Below, piece after piece: positions 1 to 10,897 of a DNA stretch of 64,000 nt; within the stretch, counting starts at the first letter, position 1; every line of letters starts with the position of its first letter. The position numbers were made by a program, and so were the translations under genes. The notes under the pieces are model-generated. The model did not search any database and was not told the origin of the DNA. It saw only the letters and a list, made by a program, of their open reading frames with translations. The DNA is from Vitellaria paradoxa (lineage: Eukaryota > Streptophyta > Magnoliopsida > Ericales > Sapotaceae). The stretch is from the NCBI GenBank assembly GCA_019916065.1, contig CM034240.1, positions 42,729,180-42,793,179 of the forward strand. The letters run 5' to 3'.

Positions 1-1886
1 GTGTATTCTGTTCCATTATCAGATCTGATGACCTGAATCTTGCAGCCACTTTGATTCTCAACCCATCTCTTAAACTTCAGAAATACCCCAGCAACTTTTG
101 ACTTTTGCTTCATGAAGTAAATCCAGCACAATCTAGTATAATCATCAATGAAAATAATGAAGTACCTGCTACCATTTAGTGAAGGAGTCACTTGTGGACC
201 ACAGAGATCTGTATGAATCAGCTGCAGCTTCTTTGTAGCTCTCCAGGTGGATTCCTTGAAGGGAAGTCTTGTCTGCTTGCCCAGCAAACAAGCCTTGCAA
301 CGTGTGATCTGCTCCTCCAAGCTTGGTAACCCAGTTGCCATTTCATTCCTTTGCATGAATAGCAAGCCTTTGTGATGAAAATGCCCCAACCTCTTGTGCC
401 ATATCTCTGAATTACTGGCTTGACACTTGAATGCCACCTGCTCCTTCTCAAGAGGATTCAAAGAAAAACTCTTTTGTTGCATCTTTATCTTGAACAGCTC
501 CTGACCACTGGAGTCAAAGATTAAGCACTTTCCCTCTTCAAATATCACCTTAAATCCCTTTTTCTACCAACTGCCCCACACTCAGCAAATTCTGATCAAT
601 CTTAGGCACATACATCACATCAGAAACCAGCTTAGTTCCAGCACAACTCTCTATTGCTACAGTCCCTTTACCTTTCACTTCTAAGTACTCCCCATTCCCA
701 ATTCTCACTCTTGACTTCAATGACTTGTCAAGGTCTCTAAATAGCTTTTCATCACTTGTCATGTGGTTTGTGCAACCACTATCAACAAGCCAACTATCAC
801 AAGGAGTACTAGACGAGAAACAAGAGGCAACAAATAGTTGATTTACCTCTTGCTGGACTGCAGCATGTACCTCACCTTGCTGCTGATCTCCCTTCTCTTT
901 GCAGAACTTCTCAATGTGTCCAAGCTTATGACATTTTCTGCACCTTACATCTGGCCTTTTCCAACACCTAAAGTGTGGATGATTCTATTTTCCACAATGC
1001 TTACATGGGGAATACCTTCCCCAATTGTTCTTGGCGTTGCCCACACTGTTCTCTCCTGCAGCAGCTTCTGAACCACCACTGCCATTCCCATTCTTCCCTT
1101 TTCATTTCTTACCTTTCTTTCCTGCATTCTGCTGTTCTTTAGCCTGCAAAGCTCCTTCTGTACATCCTTCCAACCTCATTAACCTCCTCTGCTCTTGTGC
1201 TTGCAAAGCACTTAGCAATTCTGCCAACTTGATCTGAGACAAATCCTTGGTATTCTCCAAAGAGGCAATGGTTGCCTCAAACCGTTCGGGCAAGGAGACA
1301 AGAATCTTTTGCACTAACCTATTATCAGAGAGGTCAGTGCCTAGAACTTTTGCCTGATTTGCAATGCTTATCAACTTATCAGAATACTCCTTAATTGTTT
1401 CAGACTCCTTCATCTGCAGTCTCTCGAATTCTGTGATCAGATTTAACCCCTTCATGCTTCTGATTCTCTCATCTCCTTGGTACTCAGCTTTGAGGAAGTC
1501 CCATATAGCTTTGGCTGATTCACAAGCCATAATTCTGCTGAAAATGGCAGGTGAGACAGCAGAATATAAACAAGACTTTGCCTTTGCTTTCTTTGTTGTC
1601 CTCTCCTTGTGATACCTGATCCGATTGATGGTTGAATTCTCAGGAAGGGGAGCAACTTCATAATCTTGTTCCACAGCTTCCCAAAAATCACAACCCTCTA
1701 GATAGGCTCGTATTCTCACTTCCCAGGCTGGATAATTTTCTCCATCAAACACTGGTGGAGCCATTGCTGAGAAACCACTCGAACCTGCCTCCATCTTCCC
1801 TTCAGCTTCTATGGATTCAGACATACCTCTCAATCAATCTCACAAGTCACCACAGCCCCTTAAGATCAAGAAGGCTCTGATACCAA
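1..1886 (-). mobile_element. Ty1/copia retrotransposon, 5' internal part (gag, protease, start of integrase), degenerate and cut by the window edge
   Basis: Read on the minus strand, this is the front half of a copia polyprotein. From right to left it has a primer-binding site at 1873–1885 (complementary to initiator tRNA-Met, TGGTATCAGAGCC), a gag/UBN2-type capsid from ATG 1833, a zinc knuckle (CRKCHKLGHIEKFC) near 900–960, the protease motif DSGCTNHM near 755–785, the gag-pre-integrase region (WHKRLGH and CKAC) near 290–430, and the integrase beginning (HTDLCGP, FIDDYTR, SDNGTEY) down to base 1. The frame is broken. There is a TGA after the gag ORF at about 1102, a TAG within the first Cys–His cluster near 990, and a one-base insertion near 560 that ends the protease ORF. 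Reverse transcriptase, RNase H and the 3' LTR lie outside the window. The element cannot make an intact polyprotein as it stands. Confidence 0.93.
1102..1833 (-). CDS. copia gag (capsid, UBN2-type) ORF of the degenerate element
   Basis: This 243-residue ORF has the layout of plant copia capsid proteins. Near residue 30 it has FDGENYPAWEVRIRAYLEG. In the middle it has AKAIWDFLKAEYQG and the helix-rich stretch with LPERFEA, and it ends in a Lys-rich tail. The capsid packages element RNA in cytoplasmic particles. The ATG at 1833 follows the primer-binding site by about 40 bases, as expected for a first ORF. The reading frame continues beyond the stop with recognisable zinc-knuckle coding, so the stop is a lesion in a gag-pol frame and not a natural terminus. 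Confidence 0.85.
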   Translation of the reverse strand: MRGMSESIEAEGKMEAGSSGFSAMAPPVFDGENYPAWEVRIRAYLEGCDFWEAVEQDYEVAPLPENSTINRIRYHKERTTKKAKAKSCLYSAVSPAIFSRIMACESAKAIWDFLKAEYQGDERIRSMKGLNLITEFERLQMKESETIKEYSDKLISIANQAKVLGTDLSDNRLVQKILVSLPERFEATIASLENTKDLSQIKLAELLSALQAQEQRRLMRLEGCTEGALQAKEQQNAGKKGKK

Positions 1887-2170
1887 TGTTGTTTTTAGAG
1901 AACAAAAAAGAAGGAAGATATTTTTTTTTTAAAGCAAAAAAAAACGTCTTAAATACAAACTAAAGCTTATCCATGAACACACGTTGCCCACTAACACATG
2001 TTTGCTTGGTTCACAAAACCAGCAACAAACTAACAGAACATGCAGCTAAACACTCCTATAAAATAGGACTGACCAAGTAAAAGAAAAACTACTAACTAAC
2101 TCCTGGAAAATAGGATATCAGCAAATTGACTTAACAGAAAAATAGATAATGCAGCCCTGATACATCAACA
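1887..2170 (-). repeat. 5' LTR of the minus-strand copia element
   Basis: A 284-bp segment lies directly next to the primer-binding site and has inverted ends TGTTG…CAACA, the usual copia LTR form. A TATA-like stretch (TATTTTATAG on the minus strand) lies near 2058–2067. LINE coding sequence resumes immediately after base 2170, so the LTR edge is also the insertion junction. AAAAT at 2171–2175 is the expected 5-bp target duplication, but its partner lies outside the window. The second LTR is not visible, so LTR identity cannot be measured. Confidence 0.8.
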
Positions 2171-3258
2171 AAAATGTTGAAGAAGACAGCACAGGGAGGA
2201 TTTATTGAAGGCTTTTCGGTTAAAAGACCAAACAACCCTAGGGTGGAGATCTCACATCTTCTATTAGCAGATGATATAGTTTGTGCTTTGTGGGGCAGAT
2301 GCCGCAGATCCATTGCAAATGGGGCATCTAATGTGTGTGTTTCTTTTATGCTCTGACGTAGTGTCGGGCCTGCACAATAACTTGGGAAAGCTTGAACTTA
2401 TTGCAATGGGGAAGGTGCCTCAGCTAGACCTACTATGTCCAATTCTGGCGTGCAAGAGAGGAACTTTTCCTACTAAGTACTTGAGGCTGCCTTTGGAGCT
2501 TCTCACAAGTCTACAAACAGTCTGGGGTGGTGTAGTAAGCAATTTTCAGAGAAGCCTCTTATAGGGTGGAAGAGGGGTTATCTCTTAAAAGGAGCTAAGG
2601 TGACCCTTATCAGGAGCACTTTATCTAGTTTGCCCACTTACTTTATGTCCTTGTTTCCAATTCTGGGAAAGGCAGCAAAGCTGCTGGAAAGATTTCAGAA
2701 GAATTTCATATGGGAAGGTGTTAGACAGACCAAGATTAAAGTAGCAGTCCCCATTCTAAAGTTGCGTGCTTCTTTTGGTGTGTAGTTCAAGGTAAGACAC
2801 TGACATTGGATAATTGGAGGATGATGAGGTGATTATTATGAATCATTATTTCCTCTGCAAAGAGGTGGCTGAATCCATTGACCATTTATTTGTGGAGTGC
2901 TCGTGGGCGGAGGATTTGTGGAATTTGGCTCTGTCTAGAATCAGTTTGGATTGGGTGGCTCTGAGAGGCATCAGCTAGTTTTTAGAAGCTTGGTGGGTGT
3001 TAGAATCCCAAAACATAGGAAGAGGATTTGGAATCTCATGCCTTTTTGTATTCTTTGGTTAATATGGGGGGGGGGAATAAGAGAAATTTTAGGGATATGG
3101 AATTACCTTTGTATAAGCTGAGAAGCGTGTTTTTGTCTTTGCTTTGTAGTTGGGTTGAAAAGGGCATAGAACCTGAGTTAGATACCTTTTTTTATTTTTG
3201 TTGACTCACTTGAGTTGTAATCCGACCTTATCATGATTTTTATAAAAAATAAATAAAT
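2171..3258 (+). mobile_element. LINE (plant L1-type) 3' half: reverse transcriptase C-terminus and zf-RVT domain, degenerate
   Basis: Translation shows the end of a plant LINE reverse transcriptase: GGFIEGFSV, RVEISHLL-ADD with the catalytic-type ADD near 2265–2280, then PTKYL-LPL, LIRSTLSSLPTYFMSLFPI and FQKNFIWEG up to about 2770. A zf-RVT type region follows (FLCKEVAESIDHLFVECSW) near 2845–2930. The end is A-rich (AAAAAATAAATAAAT, about 3244–3258), as in LINE 3' ends. Several frameshifts and stops break the ORF, so only fragments of 60–93 codons are open. The 5' portion is separated from this part by the copia insertion at 2170. Confidence 0.85.
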
Positions 3259-4610
3259 CTTGTTTGGCCCTAAGATTTTATGATGAGGACATCCATTCCC
3301 CTTGCTAGAAATATACCCTTGAATAAAATTGTTTGGTTTTCCTAGGATGTCTCTTAGTTTTCCCTAGGATGGTATTTTAGTCTTTCCACATCGTCTTTGT
3401 AGGGGACTTTGCCACGTGGACCCTAAGTGCCGATGGACTCCCCCAAGGCCGCATGGATCATGGATGCGATGCGTGTCTCCGAATCTCCCCCTTCCCGCAA
3501 TGTTTGTCCCCATGGTAGGGAGCATTTTGGGCGTTTGGAGCCTCACGGTAACTATGCCACATTTATCATCTCTAATCATATTCCCTTAAGGTAGGAGCAA
3601 GGCCCAAGGGTAATCACTTTACTTCAATGCGGGATCACTGGGGATAAGTGGATTAGAGTTTAGAGTCGGAGGATTCGTCAAGGCACCACCTCGACCGGGT
3701 TCAAGGGGGCTACAGTGAATAAATTTACTACAGGGTCTGCAGTGAAAAGTGAAGAGTTGAGAATTATTTATACTTAATCTAATGGTTGTAATTTATTTTA
3801 ATTAAATTTATTTTCAAAATAAAAATTAAAGTTTGAAAATTTTGATTGGAGCACAATTAATATGGAATATTAAAAATCACGTGTCATTAAAGTGTAAAAA
3901 AATCTTAACCGTCCGTTTCTCCACTGCAGCTCCTGCAGTGAATTTGTTCACTGCAGCCCCCTTGAACCCCACCTCGACCAGCCCAGATAGAGAGTCACCC
4001 TCGCATTTAATACACTCATTCTGGCATTTAATAACCTTAGAGTTGGAGGATTCATCAAGGCACCACCTCGACCAGCCCAGATAGAGAGTCACCCTTGCAT
4101 TTAATATACTCGTACCGGCATTTAATAACCTTAACTACCCCGACCATGTGTCTATCCCTTATTCAGCCATAAGCCCCATTACCATTGACCTTCCTACCAT
4201 GGACTGATATCCAAGGATCCTTCACTTTCATCATAAATGCCTGTACCTCAGACTGACTATAATAGTACAATCATAACCATCATTAGCAGCCAATCTTCTA
4301 AGATACTCGACCCCCTATCAGCCCTTCCTACAAGCATGTAATCATTGGCTATCATCCACCACGATATATATATATATATACTTGACCATTCTCCACATTT
4401 AACAGGCATTCAATACTCTCACCTACCATTCTACTAGAACCTCTCTCTCTCTCTCTCTCTCTCTCTATGTGTGCGTGCGTGCGTGTGTGTCTTGCGTCAA
4501 GTTGACCACCTTTGGTGAGGTCCCGCCACTGACGATGGCAAACATTATTCCTAGATAATCAAAGCACTCCACGTCACTTTGATCGTATTTAAATGTTGCT
4601 TGTATGTTGA
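3259..4610. repeat. GC-richer repeat relic with 94-bp tandem units; possible old LTR
   Basis: This stretch is clearly richer in G+C than its surroundings and has no credible ORF. It carries a 94-bp unit. The copy at 3970–4038 recurs at 4064–4132, and the preceding GGAGGATTC-TCAAGGCAC part is also present at 3665–3696, so at least two and a half units existed. A Mutator-type MITE splits the first unit. Microsatellites follow: (TA)n near 4366–4380, (CT)n at 4442–4466 and GTGC/GTGT at 4469–4490. The outer bases TGTTTGG (3261) and GGCAAACA (4545–4552) could be LTR ends, but no flanking target duplication is seen, so LTR identity is only a guess. Confidence 0.45.
3697..3969. mobile_element. Mutator-type MITE (273 bp) with 10-bp target duplication
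   Basis: The ends form an imperfect inverted repeat of about 50 bp. The left end starts GGGTTCAAGGGGGCTACAGT and the right end finishes GCAGCCCCCTTGAACCC. The element is flanked by perfect direct repeats CACCTCGACC at 3687–3696 and 3970–3979. A 9–10 bp duplication with long TIRs beginning GGG is typical of Mutator-like elements. There is no coding capacity. Its termini resemble those of the long inverted-repeat element at 60601–61607. Confidence 0.85.
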
Positions 4611-5412
4611 ATAATAGGTTGATTATGATGGATTGACTAATTAGTAAGCCTAAACTCTCTCATATCTAATAAATGTAATGTGATAATATCTCTCGTTGCT
4701 GCTTTCCATCAATATAAGCATTGCCATCTGAATTACAATTTTTATCATCCCATGCTTGGTTGCTTGCTAGTTTGATTCACAGGTTGCACTGAAATTTCAT
4801 AGCATTCTTTTTGAGAAGGTTATGATATTCAATGAGAAGTACAAACCAAACTAAGAAAGAATTAAAGAGAAATATCAATAAGATGAAAAAAAAAAAAAAA
4901 GTTCCACTGATTAGATGTCTAGTATATACCCTGTCAATAGAAAAATTAAAGCAACTCTGAAGAAATTCTCATACTATCAATCAATAAAAATTATACAATT
5001 TAAACCTCTCAATTTTTTTCACTTGTTTGTTTCTCAAATTCGGTTCAGAGGAAGTTCAGAGGAATTAAGTATCCCTAAGATGAACATCCAAGCCCGGCTC
5101 TTCAAAACAGAATCATGTAATCTAGCTAAAAATACCCGCCGTGCAACTAAGAATCCTAGCCTAAGTTAATCATAATTTCCTTTCCAGCATTAAAATTCGG
5201 CAAAATGGCAACAACCAGAACATATGACAGGGAATCTGAAATCCAAAAAAAATTGAAAAAAAAAAGGAGGGGTTGGGGGAGGGGGGGGGAACCAAGTTCA
5301 CATATATACCCAACAAGTTAAATTACATGCCATGAAAACCATTCAGAGTTCTTTGTGAATCAATGTATATAATACTATATACGTCCATATATGTGAGCGA
5401 TTACATACAAAG

Positions 5413-5444
<32 letters not shown>

Positions 5445-5449
5445 CTGAC
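4611..5449. other. Gene-free interval
   Basis: I see no supported gene here. An 84-codon ORF at 4915–5169 has no recognisable domain and lies in low-complexity AT-rich DNA. Poly-A/poly-G runs occur at 4884–4900 and 5245–5290, and a (GA)n microsatellite at 5420–5443 adjoins the orphan exon to the right. Confidence 0.6.
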
Positions 5450-5785
5450 CACCCACAAAGGCAAAGAAGGCAACTTGTGAGTGACAATGAGCCAAACCAG
5501 ACCATAACCAACAAAATTCTGGACCACGCCAATGAAAAGAACCGCCCAAATGGGCAGAACCTCGCACAAACTCCCGGCGATAAATCCAATACTGTCCCCC
5601 AAATCCTTTGCAACACCCAAAATAGCAACCTGTCGCTGATTATACCCCATAGTGCTCTTAATAACCGGCGATATGCTCCCAAACAAGTACCCAATGCCAG
5701 CACAAGACTGAACCCACATTGAAGCAACGAACACAAGCCATCTGTTGTTGAAGAAAGCCCCGACCCTCTCCTTTAACTGTGCCAT
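5450..5785 (-). pseudogene. Orphan first exon of a nodulin-like / NFD4-type MFS transporter
   Basis: The ATG at 5785 opens 112 codons that match the start of the plant nodulin-like (Nuclear Fusion Defective 4-like) major facilitator family. Visible motifs are NRWLVFVASMWVQSCAGIGY at residues 14–33, FGSISPVIKS, and the conserved GVAKDLGDSIGF at 57–68, followed by two more hydrophobic segments that end at LPLWV. Full-length members have about 550–600 residues and 12 membrane spans; only the first three or four are here. At the break, GTG|GTCAGC could be a splice donor, but it runs straight into a (GA)n microsatellite. No further exon appears on the minus strand down to 3.3 kb. I read it as a truncated duplicate and not as a working gene. 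Confidence 0.8.
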
Positions 5786-6343
5786 AGTCTCCTACCGATC
5801 GATCGATCGATCAATCAAGTACCCAGATCAGGAACTATGAAAAATCATGAACCGTGGATGAAGCTTTCTGTGGTTTGTGGGTTTTGTGAGATTGGACTCA
5901 AAAGGCGTGAGATTTTTTGAGATGTTTCGGCACAATACTCTTCTCCTTGTGCTGACAGTGCTGTAGATAATTGACTTCATTGACAGCAACAACTTTTTGA
6001 TTCCCCGCTTGAACCTTTGACAGCTTATCTCACTCATTTGTCTCCGTACAAAAAGTTTGTATAGTTGCTTGTCAAAAAAAAAAAAGGTATTGATAATTAA
6101 AACGTGTTGAATTTTTTTTCTTTATTTTTTATTATTGCTTTCTCTAATATATTCAATTCTTTCTCCATTTTCTTCTCGTGTCTCTTTCTTCTTATTTTTC
6201 TTTTCTCGAGTGGAAATCCAAAACGCAATAATTGGGTAAATATAATTGTCAAAGAGTCTCTTTCTATCATTGTAATCTATGTTATAATATTAAAATAATA
6301 TAATTTCTTTTTTTTCTTCTCATTCACTCTCATCATACATAAA

Positions 6344-6494
6344 GACTGTTTGGTCAATAAAAAAAATTAAAAGTTACCAAATCTTAACTACTTTTTATAC
6401 TTTCTTCTAATTAAATTTTAATACCTATCACCTTTATGTCACATCTTTCCATTTTTGTTATACTTTTTGACTAAAATTGACCAATCAAACAGTC
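6344..6494 (-). mobile_element. D-family MITE, copy 1
   Basis: The perfect 9-bp inverted ends GACTGTTTG…CAAACAGTC extend imperfectly (GGTCAA / TTGACC). The body, read on the minus strand, aligns with the copies at 16352–16506 and 37181–37318, including a shared AATGTAAAAATGATAT-like core and TTAATAAA tracts. It has no coding capacity. Confidence 0.6.
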
Positions 6495-8621
6495 CCATAA
6501 CACACCTTTTTACTATTTATTTCTTTAAATTATTTTTTAAATTTATTTTTTCCCTCTTATTTTCTTCTCTTTTCTCATTTACAGAATTTTTATTTTTTTA
6601 TCCCGCGTTGCTAAACACTATAACTCTACATTTTCTTTTGCCTATAAAGTACTATAATTGTGGGCATATTACTCATTAATTCTAGAAAGGAATCCACTTG
6701 TTTGGGTCCAGAAAAGAAACCCACCCACTTGGGTTCCAAATTCAAAATAGAACCCACTTACTTGGATTCCAAAAAATGACTCACCAAATTATAAATTTCA
6801 TATAAATGAACTTAGGGATTTCGAAAAATAACTCACTCACTTATAAATTCAATATAATTATAAAATTTATATATTTCAAATATTTTAATAATTAATTTAA
6901 AAACACAAATAAAAAATAGAATTAAGTTAAAGAGTACAAAAGAAAGCTTAATAATAATTAGACTATTTCTCTCATAACAACTCTTAGTAAAACTAATTAA
7001 AAATTTATTATCAAATCTTACCTGCACTGTTTATATTCATCATTCTATTTTTTTACTTTTATAAATCTTTAAATAAAATTAGTTTTGGGATTGATTTTTT
7101 TCTAAATTATAATTTTAAATTTAAATTGGCACCATATTTTTTAAATTAATAATAATATTTTTAATTTAAGTCATTTTTATGAAATCAATCGAAAAATTAT
7201 TACTAATTCCTGTGTGGTATTCTCAATATTGGTTAACCATCGTCGTAAAAATTACATATTTAAATAATTAATAGGCTTGAAAGAAAAATTAATTAAATTA
7301 AAAAAATCCTGCTTTTCTCATGATAACAACTCTTAGTATATTTTAAATTTATAAAAAACTATTTACTATTAATTAGGCATGGAGGTGTCTAAATATTAAT
7401 TAAGTTAGAAAGTAAATTTTTTTAAGCTCAATTTTAAAGAATTAGTCATGTTGATTATCGATTAAAAATCTAATTAATAATACTCAGTATTTGAGTTATT
7501 GTTATAAATCACAACATACAATTGACAAAAATAATATTTTTAGTTTAAATTATTTTTATAAAATCGGTCAAAAATTAATTTAATAAAATTAAGATTAATA
7601 GTATTTTTTTTTAAAGTAGATTAATTGCATTTCTAACTCAATCTAATTTTGCAAAATGAGTAAGTGTTAAAAAAACAAAAACATATATTAAAATTAATAA
7701 ACAATTTGAAATAAAAAAAATCAGGTTGATTAGGTAAGTTTGTAATTTAATATATATATTAATACAAATTTTAATTTTTACGATTGGATCAAATCAAAAT
7801 TTGATAAAACATAAACTTTTGGTATTCATATAAAAAACCTAATTATGATTAAATCTATCAACTCATTAATATTAACACAAATAAAAAATAACTCAATAAT
7901 TATTTTATGAAATTATACAATTTTATTAAATATTTATAATATATTTAAAATTATATTTTACTTAAAAAATATTATATAATTTTGTACATCGCATAGTTCG
8001 ACACTACTTATAATATATATGGATGTTAAAAAATTAATAATGTAACAATAATAATTTATAACTAAAGTGCGTCTTAGTGAATGGTTTAATTTAAAGTTAA
8101 TGATTCACAAGTCTTGATAATTTTAAAATAATTTTCGCTTATATATTTTTTTATTAATATAGCATAACTCTTTATATTATTATATATTTTCTATAATATT
8201 GTTTGGCAAATTGTAATATAACTATAACGAACAAATAACTAGTAAAAAAAATTAATTGAAGTAGTTGTGCAAACGATGACTCAAGACAAGTTTTGATTTA
8301 TTTAATATCGATCGTCCGTATTGTTATAATATTCAGGCAACATTTTGATAGGGTGATTTCGGCTCGAACTCGTTTTACATTTTCAAGATTAGTCGATTCA
8401 ATTTTTTATTTAAAATGTTATATTTAAATACTATTTATTTAAAATTATTATATATTTTTTTATGAAAGGTATTTTAAATATTAAATATATTTTTATTATA
8501 AAATAGTCAAACTAAAATTTATTCAATCTCAATTTATTTATCACAAGTGCTTAATTCTTTTTATTTAATTTCAATTTATTCAGAATTTGTATTCCAATCC
8601 ATAATCTATAACTATATATTA

Positions 8622-9135
8622 AGGGTGCATTTGGTGCACCAAATTTTGGTGAAAATTTCTGAAAATCTTAGAAAATTTCTATACATTTTTACACATTCTT
8701 ACCCTCTCAAAGTTAAAAAAAAAATTCAATACCTTTCAAAAAAAGTAGATAACTAGAATTTGGTTAACCAAATAGTAAAATTTTTTTTCCCCATTATCAC
8801 CATGGACTCCTAATGTACCGAATGACACCCACTTTAACTATTTTTTGTGGGGTCGTAAAAGACGTTCTAACAGATTGTAGAAACCGTTCTGATAGATTCG
8901 TGTGGCCAACTTTCGTCCAAATGGTTTTTACAATCCGTTTGGACGAATTGTAGTGCAAAAAAAGCATGACCGTCCAAAATTTTAAATCTGCCCAAATGAA
9001 AATCCAATTTATTAGAACAAGAATCTTATTATTTATCTCCAAAAAACGTGATTTAAAATGTGTACACCAAATGTAAAAAGTTTCTCTAAATCACATTTTA
9101 TCTCATTTTTTATCACTCCGAACACACTTTAAAGT
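8622..9135. mobile_element. Non-autonomous TIR element (~0.5 kb) of the GTGTTTGG type
   Basis: The left end TTAAGGGTGCATTTGG and the right end CCGAACACACTTTAAAG are inverted complements with a few mismatches. The outer 60 bp on the right (CACATTTTATCTCATTTTT-ATCACT) match the short A-family MITEs. The middle contains a near-perfect 10-bp hairpin, GTCCAAATGG…CCGTTTGGAC, near 8915–8944. No ORF is credible. Confidence 0.5.
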
Positions 9136-10637
9136 ATTAGGAGTTCGGAAGAAGGTAACACATGACTTTTTTTTTTTTAAGTTCTTTTTCTGTTTTTTTT
9201 GGCTTGTTTTTGTTTTTGTTTTTGTTTTTGTTTTTTTGGTGTGTTGTTTTATTATTATTTTTTGTTTTTATTTTTGCTAAATTTATATTGAGTTTTTTTT
9301 TATTATTGTCAGATATATTTTGGTTATTTTAAACGAATTAATCAATATATATATTTTTTTCGCTGGTTGATATGTAAACACGAGTAAATGTATTAATTCT
9401 GTTTAAAAATATGTCATTAATAGTGGTAGCATGTTCTAATTTTTTTTTTTTTTTTATAAGTCTTCTTATATAAAGTTGATGATTATTTACACCCACTTAG
9501 TACTTCTCACCCATTATATGGTTAGATTTTAATAGTTTACCGCATGGCATTTATTAATCCTCTTTTTATTACAATTACTTTTACAAAATTCATGCTTAGC
9601 AATTAAGTTGTACATTCAAAATAGGTGACACTTTTATGGTAGTCCAAAACGTGTTTGATTACTCTTTTGTTTTGTTTTGTTTATTTGAGCTATTATTATT
9701 TGAAAGTCTTTTTTTTTTTTATGTTTGAACAATAAATATTATCTTTACATTAAAAATCTTTAAATTATTAATTATTTGGCATGTATTTTATTTCTTTATT
9801 TTTTGTTCGGAGATTCAACACTTGTTGAAATTTTTATTCACTCTTTATAAGTTTATAATGGCTTATTTTGCTACTATTAGGGCATTTTATTTTATTTTTA
9901 TTGTTTAAATCTTGAATATTATTTGTGCATTAAAAACTTGAGAAATTAATTATTGTCAATCCGACACGTCTCATTTTTTTATTGTTTTGTGTTTTATTTT
10001 TAGCTTTGTTTAAAGTATTTACATGTGTCATACCTTTTTTGTTTTTTGTTTTTAAAAATTTAAAATAAATCATTTTACTACCAGTTAGATGTTTGAATTT
10101 TTTTATTATTTAAATAAAAAATTATAAAGGCATTTCTTCATTAAATTCTCTTACTTCACAGTACCTTTAATGAAAAATAGTAATTACATGAAGTGAGGGA
10201 AATTAACGAAAGAGTGCAAATATCTCTACCTATTTAAATATTATATTATATATATATTTTATCAATTATAAACTTAAATATATTAAAAAAATTAACAGCA
10301 AAACACGAAGTTTAATTATTTGTCCAACTGTGGAAAGGATTATGCGGATAAACCTATGAACAGTTGCAGAAAATTAAAATTTTGCAATAAAGACTGCCAC
10401 TCATGGCGTCCCCCAATTGAAGGTATTCAAACCTTGAAATTTTCTACACCAATCATTTTCGTTGGTTGTTATATAATTTCAACAAAAACAAAGAAATTAC
10501 GGCCTATTTTATTCAGTTCGCTTTAAAAAAAAACTAATAGACTAAAATTTTACTTGAATTAATCAAAGTGAATAATTATTATTAAGTACGCATGAAAATG
10601 GTTTAATCGATGATAAATAAGATCTAATAATATTTAG

Positions 10638-10897
10638 TGTTAGATTTAGTAATGTATAATCGTATATAATTAGTATCCCTTATTTTATGCCTTTTCCTTA
10701 TTTTATATTTTTCCTTATATCATAATTAGGATTAGTATTCCATTCTTTATTTTGTATATCCAATCATAAGTAGAATTACTATCTCCTATCAGAATTAAGA
10801 TTATTGTCCTCTTATATAAAAGACCTTGTAGTCTTGTATTCTCACACACAGAAATAAATATTAATACATAATTCTTTCCTTTTTCTTTTATTCTTAA
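10638..10897 (+). repeat. 5' LTR of the plus-strand copia element
   Basis: The segment starts TGTTAGATTTAG and ends just before a primer-binding site (TGGTATTAGAGC, 10900–10911) that is one base off the tRNA-Met complement. A clear TATA box, TATATAAAAG, lies at 10813–10822, followed by the CACACACAGA-rich leader typical of copia LTRs. The 3' terminus has decayed: AATA replaces the expected CA. No second LTR copy is seen downstream. Confidence 0.7.
10813..10822 (+). promoter_or_regulatory. TATA box in copia LTR
   Basis: TATATAAAAG lies about 85 bases before the primer-binding site, the normal place for an LTR promoter. The internal ORFs are broken, so transcription would not give a functional element. 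Confidence 0.55.

Larger units (their letters stand above)
5786..10637. other. Long AT-rich intergenic stretch with MITEs
   Basis: No credible coding region is visible in this stretch. It may begin with the old 5' flank of the orphan transporter exon (GATC repeats at 5797–5812). It contains a D-family MITE (6344–6494), a larger TIR repeat (8622–9135), many T-runs and (TTTTTG)n at 9206–9233. ORFs in this interval are under 82 codons and of low complexity. Confidence 0.6.

Noticed and set aside
3259..4552. Solo LTR of about 1.3 kb with TGTTTG…CAAACA ends
   Set aside because: The outer bases fit an LTR, but the flanking 5-mers (AATCT and TTATT) do not match and no second LTR or primer site is visible. 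It is kept only as a repeat relic.
4915..5169. 84-codon ORF as a gene
   Set aside because: No recognisable domain, AT-rich, and not flanked by splice or promoter features I can support.
5375..5449. Ser–Leu-rich C-terminal end of the transporter ORF
   Set aside because: It is a (CT)n microsatellite read in frame, not protein; the family sequence stops at LPLWV.
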